DNA from: Vandiemenella viatica | Lineage: Eukaryota > Arthropoda > Insecta > Orthoptera > Morabidae | Assembly: GCA_031002005.1 (NCBI GenBank) | Contig: CM061920.1 | Span: forward strand, 53,732,610-53,796,609 | DNA length: 64,000 nucleotides | Reading direction: 5' to 3' | Part shown: in pieces, positions 55,603-64,000 of the stretch | Layout of the letters: each line of letters opens with the position of its first letter | Position numbering within the stretch: the stretch's first letter is position 1 | The notes under the pieces: generated by a model | The model's input: only the letters and a program-made list of their open reading frames with translations | Told to the model about the DNA's origin: nothing | Databases searched by the model: none | Position numbers and translations under genes: made by a program

Positions 55603-56610
55603 TTTTTTTTTTTGCTGTCATCAGTCTTTCGACTGGCTTGATGCAATCTTTCATCCCTTCCTATCTTGTGCTAACCTCTTCCTCTCTACATACCCCTTAC
55701 AACCCACATCCTCACTTATCTGCTTCATATATTCTAATCTCTGTCTTCCTCTACAGTTCTTAACGTCGGCTGTTCCCTCCACCAGCAAATTAACCAATCC
55801 AGCATGTCTCAAAATATGACCTACCAGTCTGTCTCTTCATTGTGTAAGCTTCTTCCATAAACTTCTTTCCTCACGCATCATTTCCAAAAATCGTTCATTT
55901 CTTACTTTGTCGGTCCACTTAATTTTCAGCATTCTTCTGTAGCACCACATTTCAAATGCTTCAATTTTCCTGTTTTCCGGTATTCCTAAAGTCCATGTTT
56001 TGCTACTGTAAAGAGCTGTGCTCCACACATAGAGTTTTAAAAAGTTTTTTCTAATTCTTAGATCAATATTTGAAACTAAAAGATTTCTATTTTTCATGAA
56101 GGCTCTTTTTGCTAGTGCTATTCTGATTTTAACATCATTCCTGCATCGGCCATCGGTTATAATTTTGCTTCCCAAGTAACAGAATCATTTACTTCTCCAA
56201 TTGCATTCGATCCTATTTTTATATTTAGTCTATTAGTACTGATATCATTTCTGCTACATTTCATCACTTTAGTCTTGCTTTGATTTATATTCACTACAAA
56301 ATCTTCCTTCAGTATTTTGTTCATGCCATTCAGTAATTTCTCAATATCCTCAGCCCTATCTGCTAACAAGATAATGTCATCAGCAAATCGTAGTATACTG
56401 ATTTTTTCTCCCTGAACACTTATGCCACATGGAAATTTTTCTTTTACGGTACTTTCCTTATTGCTTCCTCTACATACAAGTTGAATATTAACGCGGATAC
56501 ACTACAACCTTGTCTCACACCCTTTTTAACTGATGCTTGTGTCTCATGATTCTCTACTTTTATCACATCCACTTGATTCTTATATAGTTTATAAAGTCAT
56601 CTTCTATCTC
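55603..56610 (-). mobile_element. LINE-R copy, degraded
   Basis: Same extent as 58299-59290, inverted. Minus-strand pieces: KGVRQGCS-type block at about 56515, ISILRFADDIILLADRAEDI with FADD intact (about 56380), LLNGMNKILKEDFVVNINQS, GSKIITDGRCRNDVKIRIAL, TLGIPENRKIEAFEMWCYRR and the WTDKVRNERFLEMM tail. Frameshifts near 56170 and 56450 separate the open parts (56157-56369, 55837-56175). 5'-truncated at nearly the same position as the 58299 copy. Confidence 0.9.
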
Positions 56611-57234
56611 GATACTTGAGACCTGAAGACTGTTCTTAGACGAAATCAAAGTGAGAATGTCTAATCTATGTTTCTTTTTGGGACTATTTAAAAAAATATC
56701 AAGATGAGATGAGTAATATTTTTCGGCACCTTCATCTACAACAAATTAAACAGCATATATTAAGTGATTTTGAAGATCTTGGAGTGGTTATTACAGCTTA
56801 AGGATGAGTGGCCAAGTTATGATATCGATGCCACTGCTTGTTAGCGTTCTCTTTGACTCGGGCAGGTGGCTGGCGCGACCCGAAGACGGCACTTTGTTTT
56901 GTGAGATATGTTCGCCGGAAACTGGCTTGGGGCTGGCACCCCCGATAAGCCGGAAGTCTGGGTGCCACGCTGATAATGAGGGGCTGTTTCCGGTCACTAA
57001 AGTAAGCCGAGTTCACAGCTTTTTGACACCCCATGTTTATACTCCACAATGAGCACTTTAATTTGGCTGTTTAGTCGCTTTATCAACATTAGCAAAACGG
57101 TTTCGTAACGTAATACTTGGTTGTTGCGTAAGACATGGCAATGCATTCCTAATCCAATAGATACAGAAATACAATAAACACAAAACTCTACTAGACCCAC
57201 AAACTCACGCAATACTCCACACAAAATGGTTGTG
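56611..57234. other. Unassigned sequence
   Basis: A 82-codon plus-strand frame at 56804-57052 has overlapping minus-strand frames and no motif. Not called. Confidence 0.35.
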
Positions 57235-58103
57235 CTGTACACTAGAGCTGTTAAAGTAACGAAAAATTATGTACCTGTATGTATTCGTTACTTAACCAAT
57301 TAGTGCTCGTTGCTATCGAATCGTTACTCGTTATTTTTAGTACAACCGAGCGTTAGCGTGAAACATTGTATCGGGTCGCGTCCCGTACGGGACGACTTCG
57401 TTACTATCGTATCGTTTTTACTTGGGATATGATCGAGCACTCGAATGTCGCGTCGCGTACGGGTTACGGGATAACTTCGTTCATACTTTGTGAAGTTTAA
57501 GTAAATTGTTCACTTGGTAAAGTAAGTTTAGGTAAAATTTGTACTGTAAAATAAAATATAAGATAGAATTCCGCATTTGAGAATAAACGAATTTCATAAA
57601 TGTTTGAAATTGCTAAAATCTCAGTAAGGTATGATTAACAAAAAAGCATTAACCATCTCAAATTATCTATCCAAATTTTCTATTTACAAATTCTTCTCTG
57701 TAAATTTTAATGTTAAACAAAATCAATCGTATTTACCTCGTTAAAAATATCAACACTTAACAGTAAATAATATTAATTATATCAAAATAATGTACGCGCA
57801 ACATGTTTCAACTCACACATTTTCCTTTGTAACAAAACGAATTCAAATCAGAATTCCCAGAAATACGCGACACAGGATGTTCAATTGTTCATTTCCTCAT
57901 AGATTCATTCTGTCGCTGTGCGAACCGTTCCAGTTCCCGCATTATGCGTCGTATTTGTTCGTTTATCGAATCAAACTGACAGCGATACAACAAATGTGAC
58001 TAACGAAACTAATTTGTGAGTAACGTTACGATACTTCGAGTCAGGTGATGTACTCGTTACTCACTAACGAATACATGCGGTTTGCAACAGCTTTACTGTA
58101 CAT
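57235..58103. mobile_element. hAT-a copy with 8-bp target duplication
   Basis: TIRs TAGAGCTGTTAAAGTAACGA (57243) and, inverted, TAAAGCTGTTGCAAACCGCA (ending 58095). Flanks CTGTACAC (57235-57242) and CTGTACAT (58096-58103) differ at one base. The 853-bp interior is non-coding and rich in GTTACTCG words. Its right half is the inverse of the left end of the 7938 copy and of 62417-62614. Confidence 0.85.
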
Positions 58104-58287
58104 TTTATCTCAACCAATGAAAGAATTTTAAACCAAAATTTGTGGAATGGAAAAGTGGGGACGAGGGGAAATTTCCACTTGATCATATGCTCCATAATAA
58201 TTAGACGATTATTTAGACTAAGTTTCCTACTTTCCGATAAGTAATAGAAGTAAAATCGCTTTTCCATGGGGTTGATTAACTTCTGCT

Positions 58288-59299
58288 AACTGTATTTCCT
58301 ATATAAGAATCAAGTGGCTGTGATAAAAGTAGAGAATCACGAGAGACATGCATCAGTTAAAAAGGGTGTGAGACAAGGTTGTAGTCTATCCCCGTTAATA
58401 TTCAACTTGTATGTAGAAGAAGCAATGAAGAAAGTCAAAGAAAAATTTCCATTTGGCATAAGTTTTCAGGGAGAAAAAATCAGTATGCTACGATTTGCTG
58501 ACGACATTGTCTTATTAGCAGAGAGGGCTGAGGATATTGAGAAGTTATTGAATGGCATGAACAAAATACTGAAGGAAGATTTTGGACTGAATATAAATCA
58601 AAGTAAAACAAAAGTGATGAAATGTAGCAGAAATGACACCAATACTAGCAGATTAAATATAAAAATAGGATCTGATGCAATAGGAGAAGTGAGTGAGTTC
58701 TGTTACTTGGGAAGCAAAATTACAACCGATGGCCGAAGCAGGAATGATGTTAAAAGCAGAATAGCATTAGCAAAAAGAGCCTTCATGAAAAAGAGAAACC
58801 TTTTAGTTTCAAATATTGATCTAGGAATTAGAAAGAACTTCTTAAAACTCTATGTGTGGAGCACAGCACTTTACGATAGCGAAACATGGACTTTAGGAAT
58901 ACCGGAAAGAAAGAAACTTGAAGCATTTGAAATGTGGTGCTACAGAAGAATGCTAAAAATTAGGTGGACAGACAAAGTAAGAAATGAACGAGTTTTAGAA
59001 ATGATGGGTGAGAAAAGAAGTTTATGGAAGAAGCTTACAGGAAGAAGAGACAGGCTGGTAGGTCATATTTTGAGACATGCTGGATTGGTTAATTTGTTAG
59101 TGGAGGGAACAGTTGAAGGTAAGAACTCTAGAGGTAGACAGAGATTAGAATATATGAAGCAGATAATTGAGGACGTGGATTGTAAGGGGTATGTAGAAAT
59201 GAAGAGGTTAGCACAGGATAGGAAGGGATGGAGGATTGCATCAAACCAGTCTAAAGACTGACGACAGCAAAAAAAAAAAAACAAAAAAAACTGTATTTC
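58288..59299 (+). mobile_element. LINE-R copy with 11-bp target duplication
   Basis: AACTGTATTTC at 58288-58298 and 59289-59299. The element (58299 to about 59288) is 5'-truncated inside the RT, has a short 3' UTR (CAGTCTAAAGACTGACGACA) and an A-rich tail. Exact duplication and open frame mark it as the youngest LINE in the window. Confidence 0.93.
58299..59261 (+). CDS. LINE-R reverse transcriptase, C-terminal two-thirds, uninterrupted
   Basis: The frame is open from the truncation point (LYKNQVAVIKVENHERHASV) to TGA at 59259-59261, about 320 codons. It contains KKGVRQGCSLSPLIFNLYVE (RT block 4), ISMLRFADDIVLLAERAEDI with the catalytic FADD intact, GLNINQSKTKVM, SEFCYLGSKITTDGRSRNDV, TALYDSETWTLGIPERKKLE, AFEMWCYRRMLKIRWTDKV, RLVGHILRHAGLVNLLVEGT and GRQRLEYMKQIIEDVDCKGY. 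In a complete element the protein would nick DNA and copy its own RNA at the nick; here the endonuclease and fingers are missing, so no autonomous activity is expected. The family is RTE-like by motif order. There is no natural start codon. Relatives at 15715 and 55603 are far more decayed. Confidence 0.92.
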   Translation, partial: LYKNQVAVIKVENHERHASVKKGVRQGCSLSPLIFNLYVEEAMKKVKEKFPFGISFQGEKISMLRFADDIVLLAERAEDIEKLLNGMNKILKEDFGLNINQSKTKVMKCSRNDTNTSRLNIKIGSDAIGEVSEFCYLGSKITTDGRSRNDVKSRIALAKRAFMKKRNLLVSNIDLGIRKNFLKLYVWSTALYDSETWTLGIPERKKLEAFEMWCYRRMLKIRWTDKVRNERVLEMMGEKRSLWKKLTGRRDRLVGHILRHAGLVNLLVEGTVEGKNSRGRQRLEYMKQIIEDVDCKGYVEMKRLAQDRKGWRIASNQSKD

Positions 59300-59803
59300 T
59301 TTTTCACTTCCATGACTTGGACGATGAAGAGCCAGTTTCCAGAAATTTAAAATTTCAGTTTCGTTTCAAAGTTTCATGTTATTTAGAGGTGGTTTAATGG
59401 AAGTACATCAGCATCTAGAGGACGCAATATACGAGTGACCTATTTTGCGTGTTACGGGTCTAAGACATGTCAGTAAGTACAAAGGCCAGACGACACGTCA
59501 GTGTCACACCTCTGCTACCGTGTGGATGCGAGTTGCTGGAAACAGCTTCAATGTCAAAACTTCTACACATTGTGCAAAATGAACACTGCTTGCTGGGAGT
59601 CAGTGGACGGCATACGACCTGGTGTCTATACATCACGAAGCGAGCTACTATGCAGAGCGATATGGTGACCCTCAGTGCAGCTCCACGGCCTCTCCTTCAC
59701 GTCTCTTCACGATGGGAAATAGCAGCTGTCCCTCCTGGACTGGCACAACATTTCTACGAATAAATAAATTTATTTAAAGTTATGTAATTATCACTCATTA
59801 GGG
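59300..59803. other. Unassigned sequence
   Basis: 98-codon frame at 59467-59763 without motif. Confidence 0.35.
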
Positions 59804-60388
59804 GTCTTCCATTAATTACGTGAGGTGTTTTTCCGGAATTCTTGTCCCTCCCTCCTCCCCCCTCTAGTGAGACTTCATGTGATCTTGTTGGACCCTCCCC
59901 TCTAAAATGACGTGAGATTTTGACGGAGATCTCCCCTTACTAATAGACCTCGCAAGTTTTTGAGACCTTTTTTTAGGTCTCATGCTTCATACGCTTCCTA
60001 AGTTCGACTTTCGCGCCATTTATAGATCTTTTTTTAGCTCTACCATCCTACAAAAATTTCAAAACCTCACGTGAGTTTTCAGTTTACCCTCCCCCTCTCT
60101 TGGTGAGGTTTCGTGAGATTTCGCCGGACCCCCCCCCCCCTATTTAACCTAATTACGTGAGGTGTTTATTATTAAATTTGGATCTCCCTTCCCCCTTGCT
60201 CAGATCTGGTCGGAACCCCCCCCCCTCCCCCCCCTCCCCCCCCCCCGAACGTGAGATTAAACTTTTTTTTAGTTGTATTATTCTTTGAAGGTCAGCAATC
60301 TGAAATAAAAAGATTGCGTGAAATTTCTATCGGATCCCTCCCTGCCCCCGGCTATTCTGAGCTCACGTAATTAATGGACGCCCCCTGA
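59804..60388. mobile_element. MITE-G copy, longest
   Basis: Ends AGGGGTCTTCCATTAATTAC and, inverted, AGGGGGCGTCCATTAATTAC. The interior alternates TCACGTGA/CTCACGTA-type words with long C runs and contains no frame. No target duplication resolved. Abuts the hAT-like element below. Confidence 0.82.
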
Positions 60389-60393
60389 GGCGG

Positions 60394-61989
60394 GTAATGT
60401 GTTGGCGTTTGCAATCCAGCAAAGCGGGATCCCGCATGATTAGACAGTCTGCCAGATCCCGCACAAAATTGATCGGATCCGCAATCCGCAAAATCCGGCG
60501 GAAACGTGTGTCAGTCTGCGTGACTCGCTGCCCCACTCGGTCTCTGTCGGATATTTTGCACTGTTTGCCTGTACCCTTCCAGTTGGCATTTGACTCATGT
60601 GAACAAGCGTTTGTTTTTGTCAACCTTCGTCATTCGTAAGTAAATAAATATACTTTTACGTATTCATCAAAACTTACGTTTGTTTCGAGTACACATTTCT
60701 GTAATTTGAGTTATGGTGCGTAACTATATAATTATTTTTTAAGTGCCGCACACGTTATCTGAACTACACGGTTACAGCTATTTATTCACGGTTTTATTAC
60801 TCCCATTTTCTGTATTTGCAGATAAAGTAATTGTGACAATTTCCTAATTTGCGGCTGTAAATTTGATTATTCGTTGATATGAAACTAATGTTATCGTAAT
60901 TTTAACGATCGCGTACCTATTTATTTAACAGCTACCAAAAGGAAATTGTATATCCTTTGACTTATTGTTGTTTTGGCCGCTGCCTCAATGCGTTTCTTTG
61001 ACGAAAGCCACCTGCTTACATGTGCCGCTCAGGCTTTGGATTAATCCCTCTTCTCCTTGTTATTATTTCGACTAAACGTAAAAAGAGTTTTAATGAAATT
61101 TTCACGGGTGTATCGACGAATTGTGTTGTAGGAACACCATACCTCGACTGCTGCCTCCGCCGTCTTCCTCACATGTGTAATTTCGTGTGTTTGCAATGAA
61201 ATCCGGAGATACAACCTACGGGGACTTCACTGCAATCTTTCGCCGAGAAAGTTTCCTGTCTTACTAAAAAATAATAATTTCCACTCTAAAAACGTCGTTA
61301 CGCCACATAAGTAAATCTGAAATACTTGACAGTTTACGTGTTGGTGAGTAGTTTCTTTTAATAACATTGAATCAACTGCTATATCAAACAAGGAATCAGG
61401 AGATATAATAATGAATCACGCAAAAAAAGCCAAGTCTCGTACTTGTGCAGTGACAAAAAGTTATGAGATCTTGTTCTGAACCAAGTCTACACTTTACAGA
61501 GTATATTCACTTCACTTTGTGAAATGGAATGCTTTTCTCGGTATTATGGAACGTTTATTTATAATTTTTTTTAAAAAAACTCTGCTAACTTGGCCATTAA
61601 GCAAACCATATTTTTAAACTTATGTGATGCATTGTAAGGCACATAATATGACCTAAGACCAATATTTTCCATTTTTATTATTTATTTAAAATTGATTTAG
61701 ATTAAAAAACAAAAATGTAAAACCTCGTAATACACTTAAGACACGCTAAAAAGTTTTAATGTCATTTTACCAATCAAAATATTGTTAACTGTTAATTTTT
61801 ATCATTAAAAATTATTTATTAATTTAATTATTATTTAATTTATTAACGTTTTAAGTAACTATGTTTTAAATATATGTGTTAAAAAGCTGTTTGTACCAAT
61901 CCCGCACGGATCCCGCGGGATTGGCGCAAATCCCGCGCGGATCCCGCGGGATTGAAAACACTGCGGGATTGCAATCCTTAGTAATGTGT
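60394..61989. mobile_element. hAT-like element with GGATCCCGC subterminal repeats
   Basis: GTAATGTGT at 60394-60402 and 61981-61989 flanks the element; 8 of these 9 fit a hAT target duplication. The ends TGGCGTTTGCAATCCAGCA and, inverted, TAAGGATTGCAATCCCGCA are related. CGGGATCCCGC and GATCCCGCGGGATT words are clustered at both ends (60429-60500 and 61897-61975), as transposase-binding repeats would be. The interior is AT-rich. A frame at 60397-60639 runs to a splice-donor-like CGTAAGTA, but no transposase was recognised. Confidence 0.75.
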
Positions 61990-62408
61990 CGCTTGATAAA
62001 CACTCAGTGGAGTATTCTCAGGTAAGTGGTGGGGTCAGCGTCGCTTGTTCCGCTAGAGTTCTTCAGCGTTGGCTGCGCACGCGCTGACGTCCAGAACCAA
62101 ATTGCTCGCCCGTATTTGCACACAATGGCTTTGGCGACGCTGTTTTGCGTCAATATTGCTCTATTAATGCTGGATCGGCCTCGTGAGAGGTCAGGTTTTG
62201 GCGGAACCTTGAGCTCGATACATTAACTGAGTCTATACCAGCCATAGCGGGGTGTCCCAAACACAACAAACATACACGCAGAAGCTATGCACTGTTGTAT
62301 ACAGGCTTGAACAAAATGCTATCCGCTTACAAGAAAGCACACACAGAAGGTTATATTGTATAGTTTCCATGCTAGAGCGTCAATTAGTAACCTGTCATAG
62401 TACCTGCC
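61990..62408. other. Unassigned sequence
   Basis: No recognised feature. Confidence 0.4.
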
Positions 62409-62416
62409 CACGTTAA

Positions 62417-62614
62417 TAGAGCTGTATTCGTTACTGAGTAACGAATACATTGCCTGACTCAAAGTACCGAAACGTTTCTCACTAATTCGTTTCGTTACTC
62501 GCATTTGTCGTATGGACGTCAGTTTGATTCGATTAAAGAACAAATACGACGCATCATGCGGGAACTGGAACGGTTCGCCCAGCGACTAAATGAATCTATG
62601 AGAGAATAACAATG
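62417..62614. mobile_element. hAT-a, one end only
   Basis: TAGAGCTGTATTCGTTACTG start, then GACTCAAAGTACCGAAACG and GCGGGAACTGGAACGGTTCG, inverse of 57900-58095. Homology stops near 62614; the other end is missing. Confidence 0.8.
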
Positions 62615-62759
62615 TCCACACTTGTGCCTCTTCCCTTTCAACTTGCCTTTTCCTCTTGCCCGTTTCTCTTGCAATATGTTCGTCTTGAGGCATGCCCTAG
62701 AGGCATGCCTTTTAGTGTCCACATTCACGTCTCATGAGGCATGCCCCTCAGTGTTCTGG
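62615..62759. repeat. Short stretch with three GAGGCATGCC words
   Basis: GAGGCATGCC at 62688-62697, 62701-62710 and 62737-62746, just before the Harbinger homology begins. Could be a remnant of the element's subterminal region. Confidence 0.45.
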
Positions 62760-62763
62760 TGTA

Positions 62764-63262
62764 GCCGCAGCTAGATGGATGATCCAATATTATATTAGCG
62801 GTGGTTACCGAGGATGCCTTTCGTTTGACAACTCATCTAATTAAACCATATAGAGTTGATTTGGACCAAGGTTTGCCCAAAAGGATTTCCAATAATAGGT
62901 TGTCAAGAGCAAGGCTCACGGTTAAAAAAGCCATCGGCTCTCGTGCTTCCGTTTTACGAATATTCCGGAAGCCGATTGAAATCACGATTGTGGACGTAGT
63001 CTTATATTTGCACAATTTCATTCGTATGCAGCCGGATTGTACAAGGTTTTACTGCCCAGTGGGATCTTTGGATAGTGAAGATGCCAGCACAGGAACTACT
63101 TGGCGCGGCATTACCGCAAACGACACTGGCTTCGCCCCACTTCGGAGAATTCCTCGAAGACATTCTTTAAATGCTTCCCGGATGCGAGATGAATATGTAG
63201 AGTATTTTATGTCACCGACAGGCGGTATACCATGGCAAGATAACTACTTGCTAATGATATAA
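62764..63262 (+). pseudogene. PIF/Harbinger transposase C-terminal part, copy 2
   Basis: Starts as AARWMIQYYI, is thrown out of frame by an 8-bp deletion near 62796 compared with copy 1, then reads VTEDAFRLTTHLIKPYRVDL, ISNNRLSRARLTVKKAIGSR, LRIFRKPIEITIVDVVLYLH and NFIRMQPDCTRFYCPVGSLD to the stop at 63260-63262. Relative to copy 1 it lacks K-V-K-N after PIEI and I-P-G-A before W-R-G, and has N for Y, K for T, I for V and L for F. The catalytic Glu position is again Lys. Open from 62801, but with no ATG there. Confidence 0.85.
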
Positions 63263-63361
63263 CACCAACATTTTCAGCTCGAGATGTATCTGGAAAATGT
63301 TGCGGAGTATAGCATACTTTCAATAAATTTGGTTTCTGGAAGAAAGAAACCTGCACATTAC

Positions 63362-63562
63362 CTACCCGTGTATATCTAATATATTAGAACGAACTGCTCT
63401 TGATCCAAGAAAATCGTGCATGGCAATAAGTAAGTTAAGATTATAAGGCGTTAACAAGATGTTGATTGAGTTAATTGCTTGTTCATTGTTCATTGTGTAA
63501 GCCTCTTGATGTAGCACCATGTATTTGACATCATAAACAATGTTGCTGTTTACAGTTGTCAT
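63362..63562 (-). CDS. Small conserved open frame, copy 2
   Basis: Protein identical to that at 45739-45939 over its whole length. It is convergent with the transposase, with 99 bases between stops. No recognised domain. Since flanking non-coding sequence is also nearly identical, its conservation may reflect recent duplication and not selection. Confidence 0.4.
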   Translation of the reverse strand: MTTVNSNIVYDVKYMVLHQEAYTMNNEQAINSINILLTPYNLNLLIAMHDFLGSRAVRSNILDIHG

Positions 63563-63587
63563 GATGTCAATTGTATGGTTACACCTT

Positions 63588-63740
63588 AAACTTAACTTAG
63601 TCCACAACCCGAAGGTTGGTTGGATCCTCCCGAAGGAGGCATACTAAGCCATCATGTCAGAGGTAGGACGGCCAGTTCCTTTCCTCTGGGACCTACAGTT
63701 TAACGTGGAATCCGAACCACGGAGCCGCCCGGCGTAGCTC
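63588..63740 (-). mobile_element. SINE-D fragment within Harbinger copy 2
   Basis: Complement of the fragment at 45565-45713, at the same relative position. Confidence 0.7.
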
Positions 63741-64000
63741 ATATGATGAAACACAATTTTGAGAGTTTGGAAATAGTTGCAGGTAATAACTAACCGCTAA
63801 CTCCATCAAAAGTGATGGGTTGAACACAGGATTATAGCTATTCATTTCCTTGCAGTTTGTTAACGGTATGGAATTTTTATCATATAGCGATGATTACCTT
63901 TATTTTGTAATGCTGTACATAATTCGGTTGTAGTTTACATAGCGATACAGTTGTAACTTCTACTTAAAATGACGACAGCCGTTTCGAACAAATTAAACTA

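Larger units (their letters stand above)
62760..64000 (+). mobile_element. PIF/Harbinger element, copy 2 (runs off the window)
   Basis: Inverted near-duplicate of 45316-46567. It carries the transposase C-terminus, AATAAA (about 63322), the convergent small frame and the SINE-D fragment at the same relative positions. Differences: deletion of 8 bp near 62796, two 12-bp in-frame deletions in the transposase, and about 14 extra bases near 63826. Confidence 0.87.

Noticed and set aside
56804..57052. 82-codon plus-strand frame
   Set aside because: Two minus-strand frames of similar length cover the same bases and there is no recognisable domain.
1..64000. Multi-gene defence, biosynthetic or other undescribed gene system
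   Set aside because: No cluster of non-transposon genes was found; all recognisable coding sequence belongs to transposable elements.

Overview
The window reads as repeat-rich, intergenic animal nuclear DNA, most likely from an arthropod with a large genome (probably an insect). The grounds are tRNA-derived SINEs, several non-LTR retrotransposon clades, hAT and PIF/Harbinger DNA transposons, and no bacterial gene organisation. I cannot name the species. Two runs of exactly 1,000 N (566-1565, 46568-47567) are assembly gaps. I found no convincing host protein-coding gene, no true tRNA or rRNA gene and no CRISPR array. Nearly everything that can be identified is a transposable element or a relic of one.

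Family labels used here are mine. SINE-A, -B, -C and -D are short tRNA-like elements. SINE-B is the most abundant, with about 18 copies or fragments. LINE-J is a Jockey/CR1-like non-LTR element at 2632, 27105 and 48481. LINE-E is a related family usually reduced to its C-terminus (8382, 16893, 32922, 33825, 34864, 38735, 50975). LINE-I elements carry RNase H and/or a C-terminal Cys/His motif (6250, 10094, 27930). LINE-R is an RTE-like endonuclease/RT family (15715, 55603, 58299). hAT-a has three copies (7938, 57243, 62417). MITE-G has three copies (37312, 48243, 59804).

Layout. 1-6 kb: gap, LINE fragments, SINE-B/C and a decayed hAT (4236-6008). 6-11 kb: LINE-I, hAT-a interrupted by a LINE-E copy between 57-bp direct repeats, and a second LINE-I with a 12-bp target duplication. 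11-20 kb: scattered SINEs and LINE relics, including a SINE-A nested in an older repeat whose uninterrupted relative lies 2.4 kb away. 21-25 kb: a short perfect-TIR element, a fold-back element and a degenerate hierarchical tandem array. 25-40 kb: SINEs, LINE-J, LINE-I and several MITEs with clear 8-bp duplications. 40-43 kb: hAT-like element with 51-bp internal repeats. 45.3-46.6 kb and 62.8-64 kb: two inverted copies of a Harbinger element, the second running off the window. 48-60 kb: mostly LINEs and SINEs, including the best-preserved reverse transcriptase (58299-59261).

No genes work together here in the operon or pathway sense. The story is one of successive insertions, nesting, inversion and decay. 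I found no candidate for a new multi-gene system. The most informative items are the insertion signatures (exact target duplications, a probable twin-primed LINE, a 57-bp duplication), the inverted Harbinger pair, an inverted SINE hairpin and the tandem array.
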